A stretch of 64,000 nucleotides of DNA from Bacteroidales bacterium (GTDB lineage Bacteria > Bacteroidota > Bacteroidia > Bacteroidales > UBA932), in the NCBI GenBank assembly GCA_016286385.1, contig JAEESO010000007.1, positions 27,869-91,868 on the forward strand. The letters are read 5' to 3'. The notes beneath the pieces were generated by a model that saw only the letters and a list, made by a program, of their open reading frames with translations, did no database searches and was not told the origin of the DNA. Below are positions 25,129 through 34,513 of this stretch, one piece after another. Positions within the stretch are counted from its first letter, which is position 1; each line of letters starts with the position of its first letter. The position numbers and the translations under genes were made by a program.

Positions 25129-25872
25129 ATGGGTATTTTCAAGTGGATTACAGGAATACTTGGATGGGTGACGCTAGGGCCCATCGGAGGGCTTATAGGA
25201 TATATTTTTGGATCACTTTTTGAAGGCCGGGCGGAAATCCCGTTCCAGCAGGGAGAGTCCGCAACCAGGAGGGCTTACTCTGCGTCTGAGCAGCGGAACA
25301 GTTTCCTTGTGAGCCTTCTTGTACTCTCATCGGCCGTGATAAGGGCCGACGGAAAGGTCCACCAGAAGGAACTTGATACCGTCAGGGACTTCATCCAGCG
25401 GAATTTCGGGCCACAGGCAGTCCCGGAAGCGATGAGAATCCTTGAGGGCCTGAATGCCCGTCAGGTGAATATCTATGAGGTGGGTCCCCAGATAGCCACC
25501 TACATGAACTATTCCCAGAGGCTCCAGCTATTCCACTACCTGGTCCAGATCGCCATTGCGGACGGAGACTTTGCAAAGAGCGAAAAGGGCGTTCTGGAGG
25601 CGATAGGAGCCACTATCGGCCTTAATGGGGCGGATATTAATTCCGTCATTGCCATGTTCTACAAGGACACCAATTCCGCCTATACCGTGCTTGGGATTAC
25701 TCCAAGTGCCACTGACGATGAAGTTCGTACCGCATACCGCAAGATGGCCATGAAGAACCACCCGGACAAGGTTGCAACCCTTGGTCCTGACGTCCAGAAA
25801 GCAGCTGCAGAGAAGTTCCGTCAGGTACAGGAGGCGTATGAGGCTATAAAGAAAGAAAGAGGAATGAACTGA
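25129..25872 (+). CDS. TerB-DnaJ (DjlA-like) co-chaperone
   Basis: A 247-residue protein with a glycine-rich hydrophobic N-terminus (about 5-30) that may anchor it in the membrane, a TerB-like helical domain (about 55-175), and a C-terminal J domain (from about 183) with H211-P-D213. This is the DjlA layout, stimulating DnaK at the membrane. It lies 27 bases before the addA-type gene, which has its own -7 box. Confidence 0.85.
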   Translation: MGIFKWITGILGWVTLGPIGGLIGYIFGSLFEGRAEIPFQQGESATRRAYSASEQRNSFLVSLLVLSSAVIRADGKVHQKELDTVRDFIQRNFGPQAVPEAMRILEGLNARQVNIYEVGPQIATYMNYSQRLQLFHYLVQIAIADGDFAKSEKGVLEAIGATIGLNGADINSVIAMFYKDTNSAYTVLGITPSATDDEVRTAYRKMAMKNHPDKVATLGPDVQKAAAEKFRQVQEAYEAIKKERGMN

Positions 25873-25899
25873 CGGAGATTTTTAGTATATTTGTAAGGT

Positions 25900-28872
25900 A
25901 TGCTGAAGATTCTCAAGGCGTCGGCGGGTTCCGGCAAAACATACAATCTGGCAAAAGAGTACATAAGACTGATTGTCATGAGCAATCAGCCGGATGCATA
26001 CAGGCATGTCCTGGCTGTGACTTTTACCAATAAGGCTACGGACGAGATGAAGCGCCGCATACTGAAGGAACTCCATACCCTGTCCAAGGCTCCGGATGAG
26101 TCAAAGTATCTGGATTACCTCACAAAGGAAACAGGCCTTGATAAGACATCCCTTCAGAAACGTGCCCAGTCTCAGCTCTCGGGCATCCTTCATGATTATT
26201 CCGCCTTTGCAGTCTCTACCATAGACCGCTTTTTCCAGCAGACTCTCCGCGCTTTTTCAAGGGAGATAGGCCAGTTCTCCTCCTATCAGGTTCAGCTGGA
26301 CCGTGATGAACTGGTTCAAGAGAGCGTGGACAGGGTACTTGACAGCATATCAGAGGAAGACGAAGCCGTCCTTGACTGGCTCACTGAAAGTGCAAAATGG
26401 GACCTTCAGCAGAAGGGCTGGTTTTCAATAGAGGGAAGGCTCAGGGATATGGCCGCCAGCCTTGGAAAACTCCAGGAAGAAAAGCGCCGTCTCTTCTCAC
26501 GAGACAAACTCCAGGAGGTAGGGAAGGCCTGCCGTGAAGTGAAAGGTGCCTGGGAGACGCGTGTAAGGGAATCGGCCCGGAAGGTAATTGACATGGTGGC
26601 AGCCTGCGGCCTCACAACGGACGATTTCAACAGGAAGTTCCTCACCGTCATCTATAATTACAAGGATGCAGGAAAGGAGATAAAGAAGCCCACGGATGCT
26701 TTTACACGCAAGGCTCTGAACCCTGACGAGTGGTTCAGCAAGGCAAACGCCGGAAAGTTCATGCCCATGGTCCGGGGCATGCTGGAAGGCCCTCTGGAAG
26801 AGTTTATCGGCCTTTTTGATGCACCATACAGGGTGTTCCGCACGGCCGACCTTATCTCCAGGCAGATTTATTCCCTTGGGATGGCTTCTGAGCTGGCCGA
26901 TGCCTTCCAGGATATCCAGAAGGAGAAAAACGTCATTTCCATAGATGATTCCAACACCATCCTCAGGAACATCATAGACGGTACAGACACGCCTTTCATA
27001 TATGAGAAACTGGGCGTGAGGTTTGAAGATTTCCTCCTTGATGAGTTCCAGGACACTTCCGACGTCCAGTGGGATAATTTCCGTCCTCTGCTTCATGGGA
27101 GCATCGACGAAGGCCATGATTCCCTGGTGGTGGGAGACGTAAAGCAAAGCATCTACCGCTGGAGAGGAAGCGACTGGGACCTCCTTGGAACACGCCTTGA
27201 GCAGGAATTCTCAAATCCCAACATTAATCCTCTGAAGGAAAACTGGCGCACCTGCAGGGAGATTGTCAATTTCAACAACGAGTTTTTTGAATTTGCGGCA
27301 GGGCAGCTTGGCGTTCAGGACCTTTATGCCGATGTAGAGCAGATCCCCAGGTTTCATGACCCTTCCCCGGGCAGCGTTGACGTAGTGTTTACGGATGATG
27401 AAATGGGGGAGATATTCTCAACGCTAGAGACCCTCAGGAATGCTCATGCAAAATGGGCCGATATAGCCATCCTGGTGCGGGGAAACGATGACGGCGCGGC
27501 CATTGCCTCTGAACTGGTGGCAAGGAATATCCCCGTGGTCTCAGATGATTCCCTGTACGTGAAAGCATCGGCCACTGTAAGGCGCCTTGTGTCTCAACTA
27601 TCCCTTGTGGATACCCCCCATGATGAAGAAAAGCCGTCCGTGGCCGGCTTCCTGGCCTCTTCCCTTGGTATAAACATTCCGGAGCGCTACCATTCCCTCA
27701 CAGACCTTGCCGAATCCCTCCTTAGGGATATATCGGCCGCAAAACCGGATGTTTTCAAGGCGGAAATCCCTTACATCCAGTCCTTCATGGATTACCTTCA
27801 GGACTGGGTGAGCCAGAACGGCAACAACCTTTCCGCCTTCCTGCGGGCCTGGGCCGGGGCGGATCCCAAGATTGCATCCCCGCAGTCAGGAGACTCCGTG
27901 CGCATAATGACGGTCCATAAGTCCAAAGGCCTGGAATTTCCCTATGTGATTTTCCCGTTCGCGGAAAAGGTGAACCTGTATAAGCATTCGTCCTACTGGT
28001 GCAGCCCGGAGACGGAGGGAACTCCGCTTGAGGGCAGGGCCGATGGAAATTATTATGTAGACCTTACTGATTCCACGGCCGATACACTGTTCAGGTCCAA
28101 TTATGAGGAGGAACGCCGCAGACAGACCATAGACAACATAAACATATTCTATGTGGCCCTGACAAGGCCCATTTACGGACTTAAGGTGATTGCGGCAAAT
28201 CCGCCCGCTAATATGTCTGAGCCCAAGAATCTGTCCCAGGTCCTCTATCTTTTTACTGAGGGCCAGGTCTTAAGCCGAGGAGAGCTACGGGACTTCTCCA
28301 CCATAAAGAGAGAGGAAAGTGCCTCCAGTGTCATTGAAACCGGTTATCCGTCATTTCCTGCAAGCAGCGGAGACCGCCTTAAGTTCTCTCCGGAAGCAGC
28401 CGATTACTTTGGGGAGGATGGGTCTTATGGCCCTGAAGCCAGCCGCAGAATTAGGGGCAATGTCCTTCACGGCATCCTTTCAAGGGTTGTAGTGGCCCAT
28501 GACCTTCCGGCTGCCGTTGATGCCGCAGTCCTGTCCGGCGAATTGCCCTCAAGCAGCAGGGATGAGGCTCTCAGTTTCCTTGAGGCCAGAATTTCCTCCG
28601 TCAGTGACAGGGGATGGTTCTCCCCGGAGGTGAAAGTCAGATCCGAAGAATCCGTCCTTGTACCTGGAGAGGGGGAGTATCGGCCCGACAGAGTGGTTAT
28701 CCATCCCGGCGGCAAGGTGGACATAGTGGATTTCAAGTTTGGAAAGGAGGAGTCAAAATACCTCTCCCAGGTGCGCCGGTACGTTAACCTTTACCGCCGC
28801 ATGGGATTTGAAAAAGTTGACGGATACCTTTGGTATTTGGACGATAATTTAATTAACTTTGTAGCTGATTAA
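25900..28872 (+). CDS. addA: AddA-type UvrD/Rep helicase with C-terminal PD-(D/E)XK nuclease
   Basis: A 990-residue protein with Walker A (A-S-A-G-S-G-K-T, 7-14), motif II D-E-F-Q-D near 377-381, a Q-S-I-Y-R-W-R-G motif, and a motif V/VI region near M-T-V-H-K-S-K-G-L-E (about 670-679). The C-terminus carries a RecB-type nuclease (D-I-V-D-F-K). It fits AddA, the helicase-nuclease that resects double-strand breaks until Chi. The AddB partner is encoded separately at 46083. A TATATTTG box (25886-25893) ends 6 bases before ATG 25900. Confidence 0.85.
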   Translation: MLKILKASAGSGKTYNLAKEYIRLIVMSNQPDAYRHVLAVTFTNKATDEMKRRILKELHTLSKAPDESKYLDYLTKETGLDKTSLQKRAQSQLSGILHDYSAFAVSTIDRFFQQTLRAFSREIGQFSSYQVQLDRDELVQESVDRVLDSISEEDEAVLDWLTESAKWDLQQKGWFSIEGRLRDMAASLGKLQEEKRRLFSRDKLQEVGKACREVKGAWETRVRESARKVIDMVAACGLTTDDFNRKFLTVIYNYKDAGKEIKKPTDAFTRKALNPDEWFSKANAGKFMPMVRGMLEGPLEEFIGLFDAPYRVFRTADLISRQIYSLGMASELADAFQDIQKEKNVISIDDSNTILRNIIDGTDTPFIYEKLGVRFEDFLLDEFQDTSDVQWDNFRPLLHGSIDEGHDSLVVGDVKQSIYRWRGSDWDLLGTRLEQEFSNPNINPLKENWRTCREIVNFNNEFFEFAAGQLGVQDLYADVEQIPRFHDPSPGSVDVVFTDDEMGEIFSTLETLRNAHAKWADIAILVRGNDDGAAIASELVARNIPVVSDDSLYVKASATVRRLVSQLSLVDTPHDEEKPSVAGFLASSLGINIPERYHSLTDLAESLLRDISAAKPDVFKAEIPYIQSFMDYLQDWVSQNGNNLSAFLRAWAGADPKIASPQSGDSVRIMTVHKSKGLEFPYVIFPFAEKVNLYKHSSYWCSPETEGTPLEGRADGNYYVDLTDSTADTLFRSNYEEERRRQTIDNINIFYVALTRPIYGLKVIAANPPANMSEPKNLSQVLYLFTEGQVLSRGELRDFSTIKREESASSVIETGYPSFPASSGDRLKFSPEAADYFGEDGSYGPEASRRIRGNVLHGILSRVVVAHDLPAAVDAAVLSGELPSSSRDEALSFLEARISSVSDRGWFSPEVKVRSEESVLVPGEGEYRPDRVVIHPGGKVDIVDFKFGKEESKYLSQVRRYVNLYRRMGFEKVDGYLWYLDDNLINFVAD
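28854..28861 (+). promoter_or_regulatory. internal -7 box before the DUF4290-ftsK-lolA genes
   Basis: TAACTTTG lies inside the last codons of addA, 24 bases before ATG 28886. It would allow ftsK to be expressed independently of addA. Confidence 0.45.
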
Positions 28873-28885
28873 AAAGAGAATCTAT

Positions 28886-29545
28886 ATGGAAGCGAGCGAG
28901 AACAGCGTCAAACTATATTACAACACTGAAGTAGAGAAACTTGCAATGCCGGAGTACGGAAGGCTTGTCCTCAAGATGGTAGAGCAGCTGAAGGACATCC
29001 CGGACCGTGCAAAGCGCAGCGAACAGGCAGCGGCCGTGGTAAAGGTCATGGAAAGCCTTAATCCCCAGGTCCACCAGCAGGAAAACTGGCTCCAGAAGCT
29101 TTGGGACCATCTTTATATCATCGCCGGCTATGACCTTGACATTGATTCTCCGTTCCCCATGCCGGAGCCAGATGTAATCAGCAGCCGTCCGGACCCTATC
29201 CCCCTCAACACAAAGCCCATCAGGGCCCGTCATTACGGACGTAACATAGAGAGCATCCTGGACCTAATAGCATCTGAACCTGAAGGGGAAGAGAAAACTG
29301 AGATGCTCCGCTGCCTTGCCATCTATATGAGGCAGCAGTACCTTATCTGGAACAAGGATACAGTCTCCGACGCTACCATCTTCCAGGATATCGAGCGTCT
29401 GTCAGGAGGCCGCGTAAAGGTCCCTGAAAGCCTTGAACTGAGCAAGATCTCCGAGGGCGTGTCATTCTCCCGTCCAGGAATGAACCTGGGTTATGGCAAA
29501 CCCCAGAAATTCAACCGCGGCTTCCGCAAAAAGGGTAAGAAATAA
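28886..29545 (+). CDS. DUF4290 family protein
   Basis: A 219-residue soluble protein with Y-Y-N-T-E near residues 11-15 and a conserved R-x-Y-G-R-N-I-E block near 114-121, typical of the DUF4290 family of Bacteroidota. It has a basic, glycine-rich tail (N-R-G-F-R-K-K-G-K-K). Its function is not known; the tail may bind nucleic acid. It overlaps ftsK by one base (TAATG), a pairing that suggests a link with chromosome processing or division. Confidence 0.8.
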   Translation: MEASENSVKLYYNTEVEKLAMPEYGRLVLKMVEQLKDIPDRAKRSEQAAAVVKVMESLNPQVHQQENWLQKLWDHLYIIAGYDLDIDSPFPMPEPDVISSRPDPIPLNTKPIRARHYGRNIESILDLIASEPEGEEKTEMLRCLAIYMRQQYLIWNKDTVSDATIFQDIERLSGGRVKVPESLELSKISEGVSFSRPGMNLGYGKPQKFNRGFRKKGKK

Positions 29546-31995
29546 TGGGACTGTTCACTAAATACCTGGACCGCATGAGTGAAAGGAAGCGGGAGGGCAT
29601 CCGCCTTGCGGGGATAGCCCTCGTGCTGCTTTTTACCGTTATCCTGACCGTTTCCGTCACTTCCTATGTCTTCACCTGGAAGCAGGACCAGAGCGTGGCA
29701 TCGGCCCCTGCAGGCACGCAGGTCGCCAATGCCGCTGCAGAGACAGGTTTTTCACTTGGGAAGTTCCTTGTGACGGATAGTTTCGGCCTTGCCGCATTCT
29801 GCATTGTGGCTTTCTTCTTTGCCTGGAGCGTAAAGCTGGTGAAGCCGGGAATCAATATGAGTCTCCGTAAATGGTTCTACGGCATGCTCACCCTGAGTTT
29901 TCTCCTATCATGGATACTGGCCTTGACCGGCATGCTTGCGGGCTGGGATACCCTCTTTGGAGGCGGTCTTGGAGGTAGGGCAGCGCAGGCTGTAGTGGGC
30001 TTCTCCGTTGCAAAACTAGGTGAGTTTATAACTATTCCCATCCTCCTTGTACTTCTTGGCATCTGGCTATATTGCATGAGCAGCCGCTTTGCAGATTTCA
30101 TGATGGGCAAGAAGCCGGAAAGGAATCCGGACGAAGAACCCGTGGAAGAACCTCAGGTACAGGTTGCGCCTGTGACTGCGGCCGGTTTTGTGACCTCTGA
30201 TACATCGGCCCCCTCGGAACCTGAGAAGGAGAAAAAGCCACGTAGGCCACTTTTCAAAAAGAAGAATCCGGAAGAGATTGCCGGTCAGGCCGGCAATGAC
30301 GGGAAAGTTGGCAATGACGGAAATGCCGGTGAAGCCTCAACAGGGGAGGAGAACGGCATTAACGTGGTTACGGACGACACCCTTGAACAGGAGGTGAAAG
30401 AACCCCTGAAGCCCATTGACAACCGTCTGGACCCGCCGGATGGCCTTCCAAAGTACAAGGTCCCTTCCCTCAATATCCTTGGAGACCATCTGTATGGCCG
30501 CCATGAGGTGTCCCAGGACGAACTCAGCCGCAACAACAATAAAATCCGCGCAACCCTTGCAAGTTACCGCATCCAGGTGCGTGACGTCACTGCCATCGTA
30601 GGCCCTACGGTAACCCTCTATAAGGTTTATCCGGCTCCGGGCGTGAAGATTGCGGCCATCAAGCAGCTCCAGGAAGATATCGGCATATCCCTTAATGCAA
30701 AGGGCGTCCGTATCACCACTCTATCGGATTCAGTTGGCATTGAGGTTGCCAATGACAAAGCCTCCATTGTGCCCCTGAAGTCACTGCTCAACGACGCAGC
30801 GTTCCGTGAATCCAAGGCGGAACTCCCCGTTGCAATAGGCTACACCATTTCCCAGCAGGTGAAGGTCTTTGACCTGGCCGATGCCCCGCACCTCCTGGTT
30901 GCCGGTGCCACCAAGCAGGGTAAGTCCGTGGGCCTGAACGTAATTGTGGCATCGCTTCTGTACTCCAAGCATCCCTCGGAGCTCAAGTTTGTGTTTGTGG
31001 ACCCCAAGATGGTGGAATTCTCCTCCTACGCAAGCCTGCTGCACCACTATCTTGCCGTGTTGCCCAATGCCGGCAGCGAGCAGGATGAGAAGGACCATGC
31101 CATTGTGAAAAACGCCAAAGACGCGGCTGCGGTGCTCCAGTCCCTGTGCGTAGAGATGGATTCCCGCTATGAACTGCTCTCCAAGGGCCTTGTGAACAAT
31201 ATCAAGCTCTATAACAACAAATGGAAGGAGCATCACCTCAGGGCCGATGAAGGACATCACTTCCTTCCTTACATAGTAACGGTGATAGATGAGTACGCAG
31301 ACCTTACGATGTCTGTTGGTGCCGGACCTGAATCCAAGGCCCTGGCGCGCTCCATCACTACTTCCGTCATCCGTCTTGCCCAGAAGGGACGTGCCGCAGG
31401 TCTTCATGTGATCCTGGCTACACAGCGTCCTACTGTAGATGTGATTACCGGCCTTATCAAGGCCAACTTCCCCATGAGAATAGCCTTCAGGGTTACCTCC
31501 CGCATAGATTCCGCCACCATCCTGGACCAGCCAGGAGCAGACAAGCTGATTGGCCGCGGAGACATGCTCCTTTACAGCGGCGTAGAGATGGAGCGTGTAC
31601 AGTGCGCATTCATCTCCAACGATGAGATTGTGGATCTTACCAATGCAGTTGGGGAGCAGATAGGCTTCCAGAAGAGTTATAATACGCCGTACTATCTGCC
31701 GGAACCTCCCGCCGCAGACGGAAGTGACGGCTCAGACGGTGGAATGGTGGACATGAAGCAGCTTGATGAGCGCTTTGAGGAAGCCGCCCGTATGATAGTA
31801 ATCAATCAAAGAGGCTCTACTTCAGACCTTCAGCGCCGTCTTGGCATGGGATATGCAAAAGCAGGTAGAGTGATGGACCAGCTTGAAGCCGCCGGCATCG
31901 TGGGCCCGCAGAACGGGGCCAAGCCGCGTGAGGTTCTTGTGAAGGACATCGCAGAACTTGAAGAAAAACTTGCACATTTCATGCAACAGCAATGA
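29545..31995 (+). CDS. ftsK: DNA translocase FtsK
   Basis: An 816-residue protein with four N-terminal membrane helices (about 20-190), an acidic, low-complexity linker (about 195-290), an alpha-beta motor domain with Walker A (G-A-T-K-Q-G-K-S, about 454-461), and a C-terminal gamma winged helix (about 752-800, with S-D-L-Q-R-R-L-G-M-G-Y) that reads polar DNA sequences. It pumps chromosome termini through the septum for XerCD resolution. A Xer-type recombinase gene lies at 40043. It overlaps the lolA-like gene by 4 bases. Confidence 0.96.
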   Translation: MGLFTKYLDRMSERKREGIRLAGIALVLLFTVILTVSVTSYVFTWKQDQSVASAPAGTQVANAAAETGFSLGKFLVTDSFGLAAFCIVAFFFAWSVKLVKPGINMSLRKWFYGMLTLSFLLSWILALTGMLAGWDTLFGGGLGGRAAQAVVGFSVAKLGEFITIPILLVLLGIWLYCMSSRFADFMMGKKPERNPDEEPVEEPQVQVAPVTAAGFVTSDTSAPSEPEKEKKPRRPLFKKKNPEEIAGQAGNDGKVGNDGNAGEASTGEENGINVVTDDTLEQEVKEPLKPIDNRLDPPDGLPKYKVPSLNILGDHLYGRHEVSQDELSRNNNKIRATLASYRIQVRDVTAIVGPTVTLYKVYPAPGVKIAAIKQLQEDIGISLNAKGVRITTLSDSVGIEVANDKASIVPLKSLLNDAAFRESKAELPVAIGYTISQQVKVFDLADAPHLLVAGATKQGKSVGLNVIVASLLYSKHPSELKFVFVDPKMVEFSSYASLLHHYLAVLPNAGSEQDEKDHAIVKNAKDAAAVLQSLCVEMDSRYELLSKGLVNNIKLYNNKWKEHHLRADEGHHFLPYIVTVIDEYADLTMSVGAGPESKALARSITTSVIRLAQKGRAAGLHVILATQRPTVDVITGLIKANFPMRIAFRVTSRIDSATILDQPGADKLIGRGDMLLYSGVEMERVQCAFISNDEIVDLTNAVGEQIGFQKSYNTPYYLPEPPAADGSDGSDGGMVDMKQLDERFEEAARMIVINQRGSTSDLQRRLGMGYAKAGRVMDQLEAAGIVGPQNGAKPREVLVKDIAELEEKLAHFMQQQ

Positions 31996-32522
31996 GACGC
32001 CTTGTTCTTACAGCCATATCCCTATTAGTCTGTGCGCTTTCTAACGCACAGGGGGTAAGCATCCCTCAGCTTGACCGTGCGGCAGGAAAGAGGGTCAGTT
32101 TCCACTATGAGTACAACCTTTCAAAGGACGGCGGAGCCTTTTCCAAGGTCACGGAAGGGGATGTCCTTGTAGAGGACAATGCCTACAGGCTGGATGGCCT
32201 TGGCCTCACCATAGTTTGTGACGGCGTAACCCGCTGGACCTATGACCCTTCGGCAGGGGAGGTAGTAATAGAAAGTGCGGAGCAGGATAACATCCTCACA
32301 AATCCCGCTCTCCTTATCAGTTCCTACCGCGGCTATGGGAATGCGCTTCACGTGAAAGGCGGCTCCAGGGACAGCCTGGACGTTGTCTATGACGTTGACG
32401 ATGACGTAAAGGCGCGTTTTGTCCTCAAGGGCATAATCTATGGTGAGCAGAAAGGAAAAAGCGACTTCACTTTTGATGTGACGTCGCTTCCTGAGAATTC
32501 TGTGATAACGGATTTACGTTAA
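31992..32522 (+). CDS. LolA-like outer-membrane lipoprotein carrier
   Basis: A 176-residue protein with a signal peptide (residues 1-19, ending S-N-A-Q) and the half-barrel pattern of LolA: V-L-V-E-D-N-A-Y-R-L, then G-V-T-R-W-T-Y-D-P near 75-83. It should shuttle lipoproteins across the periplasm, working with a LolC/E permease such as that at 13687. The ATG overlaps the ftsK stop (ATGA). Its end overlaps the convergent FISUMP gene by four bases. Confidence 0.8.
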   Translation: MRRLVLTAISLLVCALSNAQGVSIPQLDRAAGKRVSFHYEYNLSKDGGAFSKVTEGDVLVEDNAYRLDGLGLTIVCDGVTRWTYDPSAGEVVIESAEQDNILTNPALLISSYRGYGNALHVKGGSRDSLDVVYDVDDDVKARFVLKGIIYGEQKGKSDFTFDVTSLPENSVITDLR

Positions 32523-33436
32523 TTCTTCACACATCTTACGCTGAGGGCAAGGGAGGTTTTGCTTCCGTTGCCCTTCATTATTTCAGGGTTGTCATAGAGG
32601 ATGTAGCGGAACTGGGCCATATCTTCACCTGAGGCGGAGTCTGATGCCGTCCAGAAAGCTGCCATCTCTCCGTAGCGACGGAATCTGTCCGTACTTGCAG
32701 TAGTGTCAAGATAACCCACGGGCATTGCGTTGAAACCGGTTGCGTTGGTGATGTCCTGGCCGATGGCTGGTTCCCACATGCGGTTGTCAAGGAACTTTGC
32801 AGGAGCCATTAGCTCTCCGGCGTCTGTTCCAAGGGCATCCCATTCTGCAGCGGTGGGAAGGTGCCAGCCGTCAGGGCAGATGGTCTGGGCTTCATCCCAT
32901 GTGTAGAACTTGCCGAATACGGTGTCTACCACGCTGGAGTTCTTGTAGGAGAAGCCAAAATCCGCATCATGCATATTGAATGCCGACCACTCCTTTCCGC
33001 CGATAGTTGCGGTTGGAGCGGAACCCGTGCCAGATAGGGCATCGATAGGGTCAATGGCCTTGAAGGAGGTTACGATGCTTGAGTTATAAAAACCGTTTGC
33101 AAAGGCATAGCATGCGACCTGGTAGTTTCCAAGGGAGTCTATGCGGTACTTGAATTCAGGATTCTCTGTCTTTATATCCCTTGAAAGGGTATCCTTCTTT
33201 GCCGAATTCACCTGCCAGTACAGGCCGATGACCTTGGGCATTGAGCCCTTTGACGCTGATATCTGAGATGTTGCGGCATGGAAAACCAGCTCATCTCCCA
33301 CGGCTACGTAAGGGACGGCCTCATTGATGGTGAGACCCTGTAGGGAGGGAGTGTTGTCTGTTGCTTCTGTTTTCTTGCAGGCGGGAAGGGAAAGGATGCC
33401 GGAAAGGATAACGGTGAATAGTATGGTTTTTCTCAT
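32519..33436 (-). CDS. FISUMP-domain lipoprotein
   Basis: A 305-residue lipoprotein (lipobox L-P-A-C) with an Ig-like N-terminal region (about 35-125) and a C-terminal Fibrobacter-succinogenes-major-paralogue (FISUMP) domain. This is recognisable by C-P-D-G-W-H-L-P-T-A-A-E-W, A-T-G-F-N-A-M-P-V-G-Y, and the end S-V-R-C-V-K. Such domains occur on many surface proteins of Bacteroidota; the role is not established. It converges on the lolA-like gene (4-base overlap). Confidence 0.8.
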   Translation of the reverse strand: MRKTILFTVILSGILSLPACKKTEATDNTPSLQGLTINEAVPYVAVGDELVFHAATSQISASKGSMPKVIGLYWQVNSAKKDTLSRDIKTENPEFKYRIDSLGNYQVACYAFANGFYNSSIVTSFKAIDPIDALSGTGSAPTATIGGKEWSAFNMHDADFGFSYKNSSVVDTVFGKFYTWDEAQTICPDGWHLPTAAEWDALGTDAGELMAPAKFLDNRMWEPAIGQDITNATGFNAMPVGYLDTTASTDRFRRYGEMAAFWTASDSASGEDMAQFRYILYDNPEIMKGNGSKTSLALSVRCVKN

Positions 33437-33493
33437 TGTCTCAATATAATTGACGCAAATATCGTGATTTTTTTGTAATATTGCGCAAATATC

Positions 33494-34513
33494 ATGCTAT
33501 ATAATTTGAGAAAAGTCCTGTCCATACTGGGTGCCATGCTGGCCATAATCTCCTGCGGTGAACGTGGCCGATATGTCCAGATTACGGGCGTTGCCCAGTC
33601 TGTGAATTACTCCGTAAAGTTCAATATAAACGGGGTCGATGTGCCTGTGGACCAGATAAGGGACAGTGTGGATGCAATCCTCTCAAATATTGATTACTCC
33701 CTTTCCGGGTATAACAAGGAGTCCCTCCTGTCACGTTTCAATGCCGGAGAAGTTATCAGGCCCAATGACCTTTTCATTGAGATGTACGGCATTGGATACA
33801 ACATGTGGGAACGCTCCGGGGGCGCCGTGGACTGTGCCGCCGGCCCTCTTTTCGATTCCTGGGGATTCGGCTTCCGCAGCAGTTCTTTCCCAACGGATGA
33901 GGAAATCTCCGCGCTCCTTGGAAAAATCGGCCAGAAAAATCTCCCTAAAGAGCTTCCAATTGCCCCTGACGGCACTTTGGATCCCGCATCCATGGGTAAT
34001 CCCAAACTCAATTACAATGCAATTGCGCAGGGCTATACCTCAGATGTGATTGCCCGCTATCTCTATAGTCTTGGTGTGAAGGACATGCTTGTTGACATCG
34101 GAGAAATCTGGTGCGACGGCCTCAATCCCTCAGGTGAGCCTTGGGCTGTTGGAGTAGACCGTCCTTCTGGGGAAGAGCTTAAGGATGTCTGGACATCGGA
34201 GGGGAAACCTGCCGGAATCACTACTTCAGGCAACTACCGCAAATTCTTTGTCCGTGACGGGAAGAAGTACTCCCACACCATCAATCCTGTCACCGGATAC
34301 CCCGTAGAGCACAGTCTTCTAAGTGCAACGGTAGTATCCAAGGTGAGTTCAGCAGAGTCCGATGCCATAGCCACCTGGTGCATGGTGGTTGGGCTTGAGA
34401 AGGCTCAGGAGATAATTCTTGGGGATTCCCGGCTTGAAGGATATCTTACTTATGCCGATGAAAACGGTGATACGAAAGAATGGATGTCTCCGGGATTCCG
34501 GCTCAGGAACTGA
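33494..34513 (+). CDS. apbE: FAD:protein FMN transferase lipoprotein
   Basis: A 339-residue ApbE-type protein with a lipoprotein signal (I-I-S-C). Family features include A-Q-G-Y near 178-181, G-E-I-W near 200 and the H-T-I-N-P-x-T-G-Y-P motif near 261-270. It attaches FMN covalently to threonine of periplasmic or membrane flavoproteins such as the Na+-pumping NADH dehydrogenase or the Rnf complex. It overlaps the convergent comEC-like gene by 11 bases. Confidence 0.9.
   Translation: MLYNLRKVLSILGAMLAIISCGERGRYVQITGVAQSVNYSVKFNINGVDVPVDQIRDSVDAILSNIDYSLSGYNKESLLSRFNAGEVIRPNDLFIEMYGIGYNMWERSGGAVDCAAGPLFDSWGFGFRSSSFPTDEEISALLGKIGQKNLPKELPIAPDGTLDPASMGNPKLNYNAIAQGYTSDVIARYLYSLGVKDMLVDIGEIWCDGLNPSGEPWAVGVDRPSGEELKDVWTSEGKPAGITTSGNYRKFFVRDGKKYSHTINPVTGYPVEHSLLSATVVSKVSSAESDAIATWCMVVGLEKAQEIILGDSRLEGYLTYADENGDTKEWMSPGFRLRN

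Noticed and set aside
30781..31407. A 208-codon open frame on the minus strand
   Set aside because: It is antisense to the FtsK motor domain and is explained by codon bias.
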